Source: Akkermansiaceae bacterium (lineage in GTDB: Bacteria > Verrucomicrobiota > Verrucomicrobiia > Verrucomicrobiales > Akkermansiaceae). Taken from it: DNA of 11,837 bases. The notes below the pieces were generated by a model. It was not told the origin of the DNA. It saw nothing but the letters and a program-made list of their open reading frames with translations, and did no database searches. How positions within the stretch are numbered: the stretch's first letter is position 1; each line of letters opens with the position of its first letter. Where the stretch lies: positions 1-11,837 of the forward strand of contig JALZWJ010000363.1 of the NCBI GenBank assembly GCA_023300065.1. The letters are read 5' to 3'. Shown here piece after piece: positions 1 to 7,464 of this stretch. Position numbers and translations under genes: made by a program.

Positions 1-833
1 CCCGCATCTCCTGCACCCGGGGTTCCGCTAAGAAGACCCGCAGAAGTCAGAGTGAGCCAACTCGGAAGAACGCTCACTGGAGTGAAACTCGCCCCAACAT
101 CAGTGCCCACTTGATACTCGTAAAACTCTCCCATCGGCGCAAATTGCGATGGAGAAGAAGTCACCGCCACCATGTGCAGTGGCCGTAATTCATAATCATC
201 AAAGTGGCACTCATAGCGGGTCCCTTGATTACGTAATCGGAGACCGAAAAAGGGACCATCGAGCGACGTCGTATCCGTGCCACTTAAGGTATCACTCGCA
301 CCATCCTTACGAACCGTGAGCGATAGCGTGATAGAATTCCCAGACCGCACCCCCGTCAGCTCCAGTTCAAAAGGATTCAGATCAGTGAGTGAGAGATTCT
401 CGATCGAAGTCTCCGCCGCAATCGTCGTAGTCCCCCCACTAATCTGTAAAATCCGGAAAGTGTTCGTCGCAGGCTTCACATCGGCAAGATAGTAACTCCC
501 GAAGGTATTCGTATTTCCGCACGCCCCGAAACCGAAAGACTGAGCCCCCCCCACGATCTCCAGTGGATCAATCGTCACCTTAAGAAAAAACTCCTCGCCC
601 GCCAGTGTGTCGGCTCGCATCGAGGCCGTCACGGTCTGATTAACCACAGTGACCCATGATTGATAATTCTCAGCCCGGAAATCGTGCCCCGCATTAAACC
701 CATTCCCACTCGGGACAAAAAAGTCTCCAAAGTCAGATGAGAAATCAGTCGAATAAGGAACCTCAACCGGGTTCGCATGAGCAAAACCCCAAAAGGCCAA
801 ACTCGTGATGATTACTGTCGAGAATCTATTCAT
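1..833 (-). CDS. Secreted protein with jelly-roll-like domain and putative Ig (He_PIG) repeat, 3' end off window
   Basis: This reading frame is open from the ATG at 833-831 to the window edge, giving 277 complete residues with no stop. Residues 1-20 form a Sec signal peptide ending in FAHA before NP. Residues about 25-218 look like a concanavalin/LamG-type beta domain, ending in the FDDYEL pattern typical of such folds. Residues about 228-277 match the putative-Ig (He_PIG) pattern: LPSWLTL, then GLLSGTPGAGDAG. Such repeats usually occur in tandem in large surface adhesins or polysaccharide-binding proteins, so the missing part is probably long. The start overlaps the stop of the upstream FecR/LamG gene by 8 bases (826-833), so translation is probably coupled and the protein belongs to the sigma operon. 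No Shine-Dalgarno sequence is visible. The exact ligand is unknown. Confidence is high that it is coding and secreted, moderate for the domain names. Confidence 0.85.
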   Translation of the reverse strand, partial: MNRFSTVIITSLAFWGFAHANPVEVPYSTDFSSDFGDFFVPSGNGFNAGHDFRAENYQSWVTVVNQTVTASMRADTLAGEEFFLKVTIDPLEIVGGAQSFGFGACGNTNTFGSYYLADVKPATNTFRILQISGGTTTIAAETSIENLSLTDLNPFELELTGVRSGNSITLSLTVRKDGASDTLSGTDTTSLDGPFFGLRLRNQGTRYECHFDDYELRPLHMVAVTSSPSQFAPMGEFYEYQVGTDVGASFTPVSVLPSWLTLTSAGLLSGTPGAGDA

Positions 834-2463
834 GATGGGCCGGCATTTCATTTTCATCCTTCAATAAATTAATCTCCGCGTGATTGAGCGCCGTGTCAAA
901 GATTATGAGTTCATCGAGATCACCTCGAAAAAAATCTCCATAAAGGCCATTTGGGACCGAGCTGAACCAGCTCCCCATGTTTCGGCCAATCCAAATTCCG
1001 GGGTGACCTTTGTGACTTCCCCCCTGAGGCACAGTATCGATTGGCAGCACGGATTTGCGCGAAGCACTCTCGATCTGCCCATCCACATAAAGCATAATGT
1101 GAGTCGCCGTGTTTGGCTTCCCATCTCGGTCCCCATAAAGGACCACCGCGCAATGATGCCATTCGCCATCTCGAAGGTCAGTCACGCCAATCACTTCACC
1201 ACGATTTGTCCCGATTCTTAAGCGCCCCATCGGCCCCTCCTGCTCAAGAGAATTAATCGAAACCTGCCACGCGGCGCCCTCCTTGGCATAACTGCCCCAG
1301 TTTACAATTCCGAACCCTTCTCTCGCCGCAAAGTCCTCAGAAATCCTCACCCAAAATGCCACTGTCCGAGGTCCGGCACCGACCACCCCCTCGAAATCTG
1401 AATGCAGATACCCACTTCCTCCCAATTTAAGCCCGTTCGAGAAGCGCCCCTGAATCCGCTCCGGAAACACCCCTCCTCGCGAGTTTTTTCTAAACTGAGC
1501 ATCAGCCTTCCCTTCACCAAGCTGATAACCCGTATCGAGGCACCCGTCACCATCCTCTTCATCAAAACTCCAACGCACATAAGAAAGCGGCGCTGAACGG
1601 CCCGGCGGCATTTGCGTAAAAAAGGCGCCTCCATCCGCGCTTTCGAGCAGCTTGGAATCATCTCCCGTAAACCGCATCGCCTCGTTTTCACGTAAGCGCC
1701 TCATCTCGCCCACCTTAGGCATCGCATCCACGATCCCCTCAAGCACATGCACTTCCATCTCCCCCGCCTCATCCACCGAGACTCCAAACTTCGTCCCCAG
1801 ATCAATCAAGCGCCCACTTGGACCATCGATCGTAAACCCCTTACCCTGCTCATTGACAATCTCCGCCACTAGTCGGCCACGGTGCAGATAGCCGCTATTC
1901 ACTCCCGTCACCTCAAAATCCACCGGCCCGTTGAGCACCAACTTCACTCCCGTAGAAAATACCACCTCAAGAAGCCCGTCTTCAATCCCCACTCGCTCTC
2001 CCACCCTCAAATCAGAATCTCGACTCACCCGTCGATCACCCGTTTCACTCCCCACAATTCTTGCGACCACCGCAGCCCCCCCCTCTTGAGGAGCCTCTTT
2101 CAAAAGTGACATCAGCGAAAATATCGCCAGCGCAACAGCCGCAATCCCTCCCCCCCAAAAAGCGACCCGCACCGCGCGCTCCCGCCTTAGCTTCCTGATC
2201 ACCCAAGACACAAAATCCTCTTGCGAGCCCTCTTCCTCCTGAAGGCTAATCCTCTTAATGGTATTCGAGGCAAAATGCTCTCCCGCATCGCGGCTTAACC
2301 CCAACGCAAGCAGCCTCTCTATTGCCACCAAAGATCCGAAGCGATCCAGCAAAGCGGGATCCCCCTTAATCGCTTCTGCAAGCTTGGAGGCCTGGGAATC
2401 ATCCAGCCCGCCCTCTTCCATAGCCGCAAAGAACCGTTCAATCTCTTCGTTCTCCTTCATCAT
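826..2463 (-). CDS. FecR-type anti-sigma factor with C-terminal LamG domain
   Basis: This 545-residue protein is predicted to sit in the inner membrane. Residues 1-95 form a charged helical cytoplasmic part, which would bind the sigma factor encoded directly upstream. A transmembrane helix spans about 99-121. Residues about 132-250 form a FecR domain, with the LRVGERV, LNGPVDFEV, GPSGRLIDLGTKFGV and VHVLEGIV signatures. Residues about 293-535 form a LamG jelly roll (YVRWSFDEEDG, FSNGLKLGGSGYL, TVAFWVRI, DGEWHHCAVVLY, LYVDGQI, DELIIFDTAL). In FecR families the periplasmic part senses a signal and controls the cognate ECF sigma factor. The LamG end could bind a carbohydrate or protein ligand, which is inference. 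The gene starts at the base next to the sigma stop, with two consecutive ATG codons (2463 and 2460) and only a weak GTGGA upstream. Its stop overlaps the next gene. FecR-LamG fusions are known in Planctomycetes and Verrucomicrobia. Confidence 0.9.
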   Translation of the reverse strand: MMKENEEIERFFAAMEEGGLDDSQASKLAEAIKGDPALLDRFGSLVAIERLLALGLSRDAGEHFASNTIKRISLQEEEGSQEDFVSWVIRKLRRERAVRVAFWGGGIAAVALAIFSLMSLLKEAPQEGGAAVVARIVGSETGDRRVSRDSDLRVGERVGIEDGLLEVVFSTGVKLVLNGPVDFEVTGVNSGYLHRGRLVAEIVNEQGKGFTIDGPSGRLIDLGTKFGVSVDEAGEMEVHVLEGIVDAMPKVGEMRRLRENEAMRFTGDDSKLLESADGGAFFTQMPPGRSAPLSYVRWSFDEEDGDGCLDTGYQLGEGKADAQFRKNSRGGVFPERIQGRFSNGLKLGGSGYLHSDFEGVVGAGPRTVAFWVRISEDFAAREGFGIVNWGSYAKEGAAWQVSINSLEQEGPMGRLRIGTNRGEVIGVTDLRDGEWHHCAVVLYGDRDGKPNTATHIMLYVDGQIESASRKSVLPIDTVPQGGSHKGHPGIWIGRNMGSWFSSVPNGLYGDFFRGDLDELIIFDTALNHAEINLLKDENEMPAHHE

Positions 2464-3057
2464 CTAATTTCCACTTAATGAATGTTTCCTCTTTCGCTGA
2501 ATGCACTGACCCAACGCTTCACGAATCCGGTGCAGATACATCGTCAGAGCTGAATGCCCCTTTCCGACCCTCTCTTGAATCTCCTTAATCGACTCCCCAT
2601 TCACATAACGAGCTTCGATCAACTCCTTCGCCTCCGGATCCAACTCCGCAAGGCACTCCTCCAAATCGATGAAAACACGGGGAGTATGCAAATCAACACG
2701 CTGACTCGACAGATAACCATCAAAAGCCACCTGAAGCTCCTCATGCCCACCAATCGGCTCTGCCCGAAACTTGCGCAGATGATTACGGAGCAAATTATGC
2801 GCAATCCCGATCAACCAAGGCCTCAAAGGACGGTGCCCCTCGAACGACTTAAGCTCGCGATGCGCCACGATAAAAGCCTCCTGAGCCAAATCCTCCGCCT
2901 CATCAGAGCGCGATAACCTCACTGCCAGAAAGGCCCGAACCGCGTCCTGTTCACTCCGGACAATCTGCTCAAAAGCCTGAAGATCCCCCTTTCTCGCCCT
3001 CACCACCAAATCCACCTGATCTGGCTTTACGGGTTCAATTGGTCCGGAATCATTCAT
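2464..3057 (-). CDS. ECF-type RNA polymerase sigma factor
   Basis: This 197-residue protein is a sigma-70 family factor of the extracytoplasmic function class. Region 2 lies at about residues 17-100, with DEAEDLAQEAFIVAHRELKSF, a core-binding and -10-recognition signature, and then RPWLIGIAHNLLRNHLRK. Region 4 lies at about 130-187, with LDPEAKELIEARYVNGESIKEI followed by the recognition helix and YLHRIREALGQ. The linker is short, as expected for ECF factors. It resembles the sigma subfamily expanded in Rhodopirellula and Verrucomicrobium. The ATG at 3057-3055 is the natural start, since the sigma-2 domain begins soon after; no ribosome binding site is visible. The stop TAG (2464-2466) abuts the ATG of the FecR/LamG gene with no spacer, so the two are almost certainly cotranscribed as a sigma/anti-sigma pair. 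The regulon is unknown. The divergent secreted-protein genes are candidate targets. Confidence 0.93.
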   Translation of the reverse strand: MNDSGPIEPVKPDQVDLVVRARKGDLQAFEQIVRSEQDAVRAFLAVRLSRSDEAEDLAQEAFIVAHRELKSFEGHRPLRPWLIGIAHNLLRNHLRKFRAEPIGGHEELQVAFDGYLSSQRVDLHTPRVFIDLEECLAELDPEAKELIEARYVNGESIKEIQERVGKGHSALTMYLHRIREALGQCIQRKRKHSLSGN

Positions 3058-3129
3058 AAGTCATAAACTAGTTGTTTTCGGCCTTCAAATTTGCCACACA
3101 GGAATCCCTATTCTTCTTTTTTAGAAAAA

Positions 3130-3148
3130 ATGTGTCATTCCCACACAT
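3130..3148. promoter_or_regulatory. Candidate operator: dyad in the divergent spacer
   Basis: ATGTGT-CATTCCC-ACACAT is a perfect 6-bp inverted repeat with a 7-base centre. It lies between the sigma factor gene (start 3057) and the PEP-CTERM gene (start 3204). The 10-mer TTCCCACACA that overlaps its right arm (3138-3147) recurs as TTGCCACACA at 3091-3100, with 9 of 10 bases the same. This layout could be a regulator or sigma binding site serving both directions. No bound protein can be named from sequence alone. Confidence 0.4.
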
Positions 3149-3166
3149 CCACAACAATACTACATT
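3138..3166 (+). promoter_or_regulatory. Weak candidate promoter for the PEP-CTERM gene
   Basis: TTCCCA (3138-3143) and TACATT (3161-3166) are separated by 17 bases, and each matches 4 of 6 bases of the sigma-70 consensus. The start codon follows 37 bases after the -10 candidate. The leader between 3170 and 3203 has no G at all and no Shine-Dalgarno motif. The -35 candidate overlaps the repeated TTsCCACACA motif, so an ECF promoter is an equally good reading. Confidence 0.25.
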
Positions 3167-3203
3167 GGGATAACTCACTTCTCCACAAACACAAAAACAA
3201 ACA

Positions 3204-3932
3204 ATGATTAAAAAACACACTCTCGCCCTCAGCGCTCTCGCTCTCGCACTCCCCGCCCAAGCTGTAGTTGTCTACACCGATAACTTCGATGACAACACCA
3301 TCACTGGGTGGACTTTTCTCGATCGTAACGGCCCTACTGAAATCGGCAATGCTTCTTGGGCAGAAGCTTCTGGAGTGCTATCGCAAACAGTCGCTGCCTA
3401 CGACTTCCCCAGAGACGCAAGCAACGATCCGTTACTCGGCACTATTGGCCTTTCTGGCTCCGGAAATATTGGAGGAGCCTACACTATCTCACTGACGATG
3501 GACAGCCTCGAAAACACCAATAACTTCCAAGATCAGGTTGTTGTTTTTGGTTACGTCGATGCAGATAACTTTAACTATATCGAATTCGTGAATTCTAATG
3601 TTGCGAACGGTCGCCGTGCTAACTTTAACACAGTCAGCAACGGCGAGCGGACGGTCTCAGCTTTTCGAGGAATCACCTTTAACCAAGGCGTAACTGCCGT
3701 TTCTCTTGAAATCGACAGCGCAGCCGGCTCGGTTGCAGTCACCTATGACGGCACCTCGCTTCAAACTTTTGATCTAGGAGGAAGCCTCACCTTCGCTACC
3801 GGACTAAATGGCGTCGGCTCGAACAACGACGCCTTCGCCATCGACAACTTTCAGATCGAACAAATTCCTGAGCCCAGCTCACTCGCTCTCCTGAGCCTCG
3901 CTGGACTCACCCTCCTTCGTCGCCGCCGATAG
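3204..3932 (+). CDS. Secreted PEP-CTERM protein, first of two tandem paralogues
   Basis: This 242-residue protein has a Sec signal peptide at 1-20 (MIKKHT, a hydrophobic run, then PAQA). A beta-rich domain covers about 21-218 and looks like a jelly-roll fold (NFDDNTITGWTFLDRNG near the start, VFGYVDADNF in the middle, VGSNNDAFAIDNF at the end). A PEP-CTERM sorting signal occupies 221-242: IPEPSS, a short hydrophobic helix, then RRRR. PEP-CTERM tails are processed by exosortase in bacteria that make exopolysaccharide, so the protein is probably exported to the outer surface or matrix. The next gene, 43 bases downstream without an obvious terminator, encodes a paralogue of the same domain, and the two are probably cotranscribed. 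It is divergent from the sigma/anti-sigma operon. The start lacks a Shine-Dalgarno sequence and follows an A/C-rich leader. Its molecular function is unknown. Confidence 0.9.
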   Translation: MIKKHTLALSALALALPAQAVVVYTDNFDDNTITGWTFLDRNGPTEIGNASWAEASGVLSQTVAAYDFPRDASNDPLLGTIGLSGSGNIGGAYTISLTMDSLENTNNFQDQVVVFGYVDADNFNYIEFVNSNVANGRRANFNTVSNGERTVSAFRGITFNQGVTAVSLEIDSAAGSVAVTYDGTSLQTFDLGGSLTFATGLNGVGSNNDAFAIDNFQIEQIPEPSSLALLSLAGLTLLRRRR

Positions 3933-3975
3933 TCATACCGTATATCCGTCAACTGCAACCCACACACAACTCCCA

Positions 3976-4878
3976 ATGAACATTAGATCACTTGCATTTT
4001 GGGTGGCAGCCGCTACCCTCATGACGCTTCTTTCCCACGCACAAACAGCCATCTTCTCGGATGACTTCGATGATAACACCATCACCGGGTGGACTTTTCT
4101 GGACCGTGATGGGGAAGAAGAAATTGCAAATGCGAACTGGGTTGAGCAAAATGGCAACTTAGAGCAGTTGACGGCTAATTACGACTTCCGCCGAGGCGAA
4201 AATGATCGTCCCACCCTTGGGACAATTGCACTAGCCCCGACTCAAGTCGGCGGGCATTACGAGATCAGCGCCACCTTCACGAGTCTAGAACCAGGAAACA
4301 TCTTCCAAGATCAAGATTTCGTTTTTGGCTATGTCGATGAAGACAACTTCTTCCTCCTCGAAGCCTTGGCCGAAAACAACCGCTTATCCCTCTACCAAGT
4401 CGTAAACGGAGAGCGAATCCGCTTCCGAGAAATTCCGAATGCCATTACCTTTAGCGATGAATCCACTCTAGTCACACTCAGGCATAACGCGACAACCGGA
4501 CTAGTGACCGTCAACTACGGTGATGACGAACCCGTGGAATTCACAGATCCCGACCTCATTATCACCGGCACACACTCCGTCGGAGTTGGCTCAAATAATG
4601 ACGCCTTCACCATCGATGATTTCACAATCACTTCCGGCTTTCCAATTGACTCCGCATTCGTATTAGAAATCACCTCATTCGTGCGAGATCCTCAAACAGG
4701 AACAATTTCACTGACTTGGGCCTCCGAGTTAGACGTCGAATACTTCATCGACAGAGCAACCGACCTCACCGACTGGCAGGAAATCGACGACGCAACAGGC
4801 CAAGCTGGCTCAACCAACTTTTCCGATCCTTCCCCCGAACTCGAAAGAGCCTTTTACCGAATTCGCACCGAAGGATAG
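3976..4878 (+). CDS. Secreted paralogue with C-terminal verrucomicrobial beta module instead of PEP-CTERM
   Basis: This 300-residue protein has a signal peptide at about 1-25 (MNIRSLAFW, a hydrophobic run, then HAQTA). Residues about 26-225 align along their length with the upstream PEP-CTERM protein, sharing FDDNTITGWTFLDR, FQDQ, VFGYVD-DNF, NGER and VGSNNDAF. Residues about 228-300 differ. They match a small module often found at the C-terminus of secreted Verrucomicrobia proteins: ITSFVRDPQTGTISLTWAS, then DRATDLTDWQEI, then a closing FYRIR. There is no PEP-CTERM tail. The pair therefore looks like a tandem duplication in which one copy changed its sorting or anchoring end. No Shine-Dalgarno sequence precedes the ATG; the 43-base gap is A/C-rich. 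A stem-loop follows 20 bases after the stop. The function is unknown, and ligand binding at the surface is only a guess from the fold. Confidence 0.88.
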   Translation: MNIRSLAFWVAAATLMTLLSHAQTAIFSDDFDDNTITGWTFLDRDGEEEIANANWVEQNGNLEQLTANYDFRRGENDRPTLGTIALAPTQVGGHYEISATFTSLEPGNIFQDQDFVFGYVDEDNFFLLEALAENNRLSLYQVVNGERIRFREIPNAITFSDESTLVTLRHNATTGLVTVNYGDDEPVEFTDPDLIITGTHSVGVGSNNDAFTIDDFTITSGFPIDSAFVLEITSFVRDPQTGTISLTWASELDVEYFIDRATDLTDWQEIDDATGQAGSTNFSDPSPELERAFYRIRTEG

Positions 4879-4898
4879 GCCGCTCTGATCACCACTTA

Positions 4899-4934
4899 AT
4901 AACGGGGGATTTTCCGAAAGGAATTCCCCGTTAT
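4899..4934 (+). terminator. Stem-loop ending the twin secreted-protein operon
   Basis: ATAACGGGG (4899-4907) pairs perfectly with CCCCGTTAT (4926-4934). The upper part continues as TTCC-GAAA-GGAA, a 4-bp helix capped by a GNRA-type GAAA loop, with a small bulge between the two parts. It begins 20 bases after the stop codon at 4878. The strong stem suggests a transcript end or 3' stabiliser, but no T-run follows (CGCGTTTAG), so it is not a textbook intrinsic terminator. Confidence 0.6.
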
Positions 4935-5109
4935 CGCGTTTAGTCTATGAGACTTTTTCGCCGCGCCCTAATCGTCTTTCACCTCGACGCTCTGTGGACA
5001 GACCTGCCCGTCTCTGCTCTCAAAATTTCTCAAATCATCCTTCACCTTCCCTTTTTTGTGATAAATCCTCCGCTTCGAGACAATATCCATTAAAGAATCT
5101 CACATCCAA
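4935..5109 (+). other. Intergenic leader of the FAD oxidoreductase gene
   Basis: The 231-base gap between stop 4878 and start 5110 holds the stem-loop at 4899-4934 and then this stretch. A weak sigma-70-like pair is TTGTGA (5056-5061) and GACAAT (5079-5084) with a 17-base spacer, each matching 4 of 6 bases; it would start transcription about 20 bases before the ATG. A short dyad, TCTGT-GG-ACAGA, lies near 4990-5003. A 48-codon frame at 4947-5093 is open but shows no feature that supports it as a gene. No Shine-Dalgarno sequence precedes 5110 (CACATCCAA). Confidence 0.3.
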
Positions 5110-7383
5110 ATGCTCTCTAAAATTGTCAAACTCGTCCTAACCGCAGCCCTCTTAAATCCACTTCACGCGGACGACTCCCTTTTCCTCGAAGCCGAAGCCT
5201 TCGAAAATCGCGGCGGCTGGGCCACCGACTCCCAGTTCATCCTCAACATGGGCTCCGCCTACCTCATCGCTCATGGACTGGGCACCCCCGTCGCAGATGC
5301 TTCGCAAAAAATCACCTTCCCCTCCACCGGCACCTACCACCTCCACGTCCGCACCAAAGACTGGGTCGCCCAATGGGAGGCCCCCGGCACCCCCGGAGAA
5401 TTCCAAGTCCTCATCGATGGCAAAGCGGTTAAAACCTTCGGAAACGAGGGCTCCGAATGGCACTGGCAAAAAGGCGGCTCAATCGAGATCACAAATCCTA
5501 ACACCACCATCTCCCTAAAAGACCTCAAAGGCTTCAACGGCCGCTGCGATGCCCTCTTCTTCACCAAAGACGCAGACTTCACTCCACCCAATGACGACCA
5601 AGCCCTCTTCGACTTCCGCCGCCAGCAGCTCGGCCTCCCCGCTGAACCACCCACCAAAGACGGCTACGACCTCGTCGTCGTAGGCGGCGGCTACTCCGGC
5701 CTCGCCGCCGCCATCTCCGGTGCCCGCCAAGGTCTCAAAGTCGCCCTCATCCACGACCGCCCCGTCCTCGGTGGGAACGGCTCATCAGAGGTCCACGTCT
5801 GGGCCATGGGCGGCACCCAACGCGGCAAATATCCACGCCTCGGCGAGATCGTCGATGAATTCACCGACTTCTCCCACGACTCACCCGGCCTCAACGAAGA
5901 ATACACCGACGCCCTCAAAGAAAAAGTAGCCCGCGCCGAAAAGAACCTCGACCTCTACCTCAACCACTTCGCCTTCCAAGTCGAAGCGAAGGACAACAAA
6001 ATCCAATCCGTCACCGCCGTAGACACCACCACCGGCCGCTTCACCCGTTTCAAAGGAACCCTCTTCTGCGATGGCACCGGCCACGGCACCATCGGGGCCC
6101 TCGCTGGCGCGAAATTCATGATGCTCGAAAAAGGGCACATGGGTATGTCTAACATGTGGTCCTGGAAGCCCGCTAACCGAGCCATCGCATGGCCTAAAAC
6201 TCCATGGGCCCTCCCGCTCAACATCGGCGACTTCCCACCTCTCCACGCCTCCCGCGGACCCTACAAAAAGTTCTACAAAGCCGAATGGTTCTGGGAAGGC
6301 GGCTTTGACAAACACCCCATCGAAGACCTCGAAGCAGTCCGTGACTGGAACCTACGCGCAAACTTCGGCGCCTTCACCGCCCTCAAACACGGCCCAAAAG
6401 CAAACGCTCATCAAAAAGCCCAACTCATGTGGATGGCCTTCATCGGAGGAAACCGTGAATCACGCCGCCTTGAGGGAGACCTCATCCTCACCGGCGATCA
6501 CATCGTAAACCGAAAAGAATTCCCAGACGCCTCCGTCCCCACCACCTGGTCCATCGACCTCCACTACCCCAAAAAACAATACATGAAAGGGGAAGCCAAA
6601 GAAAACCCCTTCATATCGAGGGCCGTCCATGACACCGGCGTCGACCGCCAAAATGGCTACGCCATCCCCTACCGCATCATGTATTCCAAAAACATCGAAA
6701 ACCTCTTCATGGCCGGTCGCTGCGCCTCCGTAGACCGCCGCGCCCTCGGCACCACCAGAGTCATGCGCACCTGCGGCATGATGGGGGAAGTCGTCGGGAA
6801 AGCCGCCTGGATCGCCACCACCCAGGGCACAACCCCACGCGGAGTTTACCAAAACCACCTCCCTGCCCTCATCGACCTCATGCAGCAACCCGGCCGTGCC
6901 TTCCGCGAAACGAAAGACGCCAAACTCACCACCCCGCCCATCCCCGAAGACGGCCTCCGCGTGAATCCCAAGGAGCAAAAAACCGACAAACTCGCGGGCC
7001 TCTCTCTCGATGACTCCAAGGCCAAGCTCAAAGGAAAGTGGATCAAAGCCAATAACCTCAAGCCCAACCTCGACCGCGGCTACCAATACTCCTCCGGCCC
7101 CGCCTCCGCCACCTTCCCCCTCCGCGTCAAAAACAGCGGCAACTACGAAGTCCGCTTCTACTGGCAAACCCACAAAAGCCGCACCACCTCCGCGCAAATC
7201 GAAATCACCCACGGAGGCGGAAAAGAAACCCTCACCCTAGACCAAACCAAGGCACCGAAAAACAAAGCCTACGCCATCCTAGGAACCTTCCCCTTCACCG
7301 ACGTCCTCCCCGGATCCCTCACCATCTCAAATCGCAAAGAAGGAGTCCTAGGAATCGACGCCGTCCAGCTCATCAAACAATAA
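5110..7383 (+). CDS. Secreted FAD-dependent oxidoreductase with N-terminal beta domain and golvesin-like C-terminal domain
   Basis: This 757-residue protein has a Sec-type signal peptide at 1-20 (MLSKIVKLVL, then LHA before DD) without twin arginines. Residues about 22-152 form a beta-rich domain (FLEAEAFENRGGW, MGSAYLIAHGLGTPV, VRTKDWVAQWE, DLKGFNGRCDALFF), of a type seen fused to this oxidoreductase family. An FAD-binding Rossmann start at 187-216 carries GxGxxG as G192, G194 and G197 (DLVVVGGGYSGLAAA), then RPVLGGNGSSEVHVW. The second FAD-binding segment is near 530-570 (NLFMAGRCASVDRRALGTTR, then GMMGEVVGKAAWIA). Residues about 644-757 resemble the golvesin/Xly C-terminal domain (YQYSSGPA, YEVRFYW, LTLDQT, ILGTFPF, LGIDAVQLI). 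The family (FAD_oxidored) is abundant in polysaccharide-degrading Planctomycetes, Verrucomicrobia and Bacteroidetes, but the substrate is unknown. The NosR-like membrane flavoprotein gene follows after 81 bases. Codons are strongly C-ending. Confidence 0.9.
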   Translation: MLSKIVKLVLTAALLNPLHADDSLFLEAEAFENRGGWATDSQFILNMGSAYLIAHGLGTPVADASQKITFPSTGTYHLHVRTKDWVAQWEAPGTPGEFQVLIDGKAVKTFGNEGSEWHWQKGGSIEITNPNTTISLKDLKGFNGRCDALFFTKDADFTPPNDDQALFDFRRQQLGLPAEPPTKDGYDLVVVGGGYSGLAAAISGARQGLKVALIHDRPVLGGNGSSEVHVWAMGGTQRGKYPRLGEIVDEFTDFSHDSPGLNEEYTDALKEKVARAEKNLDLYLNHFAFQVEAKDNKIQSVTAVDTTTGRFTRFKGTLFCDGTGHGTIGALAGAKFMMLEKGHMGMSNMWSWKPANRAIAWPKTPWALPLNIGDFPPLHASRGPYKKFYKAEWFWEGGFDKHPIEDLEAVRDWNLRANFGAFTALKHGPKANAHQKAQLMWMAFIGGNRESRRLEGDLILTGDHIVNRKEFPDASVPTTWSIDLHYPKKQYMKGEAKENPFISRAVHDTGVDRQNGYAIPYRIMYSKNIENLFMAGRCASVDRRALGTTRVMRTCGMMGEVVGKAAWIATTQGTTPRGVYQNHLPALIDLMQQPGRAFRETKDAKLTTPPIPEDGLRVNPKEQKTDKLAGLSLDDSKAKLKGKWIKANNLKPNLDRGYQYSSGPASATFPLRVKNSGNYEVRFYWQTHKSRTTSAQIEITHGGGKETLTLDQTKAPKNKAYAILGTFPFTDVLPGSLTISNRKEGVLGIDAVQLIKQ

Positions 7384-7464
7384 CGATCAAAAAAGGCGCC
7401 CCCGCCAAAACTCCGCCTTAAAAAAAGCTTCGCGCCTTTGCGCCTTTGAGGTTCAAACTCCCCC
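7384..7464. repeat. Spacer with CGCCTTTG tandem repeat and AAAGGCGC inverted repeat
   Basis: This 81-base gap contains CGCCTTTG twice in tandem (7433-7448). It also has AAAGGCGC (7392-7399) facing GCGCCTTT (7432-7439), a perfect 8-bp inverted repeat around a 32-base loop that includes a run of seven A. On the minus strand it reads CTCAAAGGCGCAAAGGCGCGA, which resembles the CGCAAAGNCGCAAAG family of intergenic repeats that I recall from several bacterial phyla. That family assignment is from memory. The RNA hairpin could also attenuate transcription or stabilise the upstream mRNA. Confidence 0.5.

Noticed and set aside
277..492. 71-codon plus-strand frame opposite the secreted protein at 1-833
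   Set aside because: It lies wholly inside the antisense of a frame with signal peptide and domain matches, and has no supporting feature.
4947..5093. 48-codon plus-strand frame in the spacer before the FAD oxidoreductase gene
   Set aside because: It has no ribosome site, promoter or known motif, and overlaps the candidate promoter of the downstream gene.
6460..7212. 250-residue minus-strand frame opposite the FAD oxidoreductase gene
   Set aside because: It is Gly/Val/Glu-rich low-complexity sequence produced by the C-rich codon use of the real gene on the other strand; no domain is seen.
7433..7448. CRISPR-like or larger tandem array
   Set aside because: There are only two 8-base units with no spacers; it is an intergenic repeat at most.
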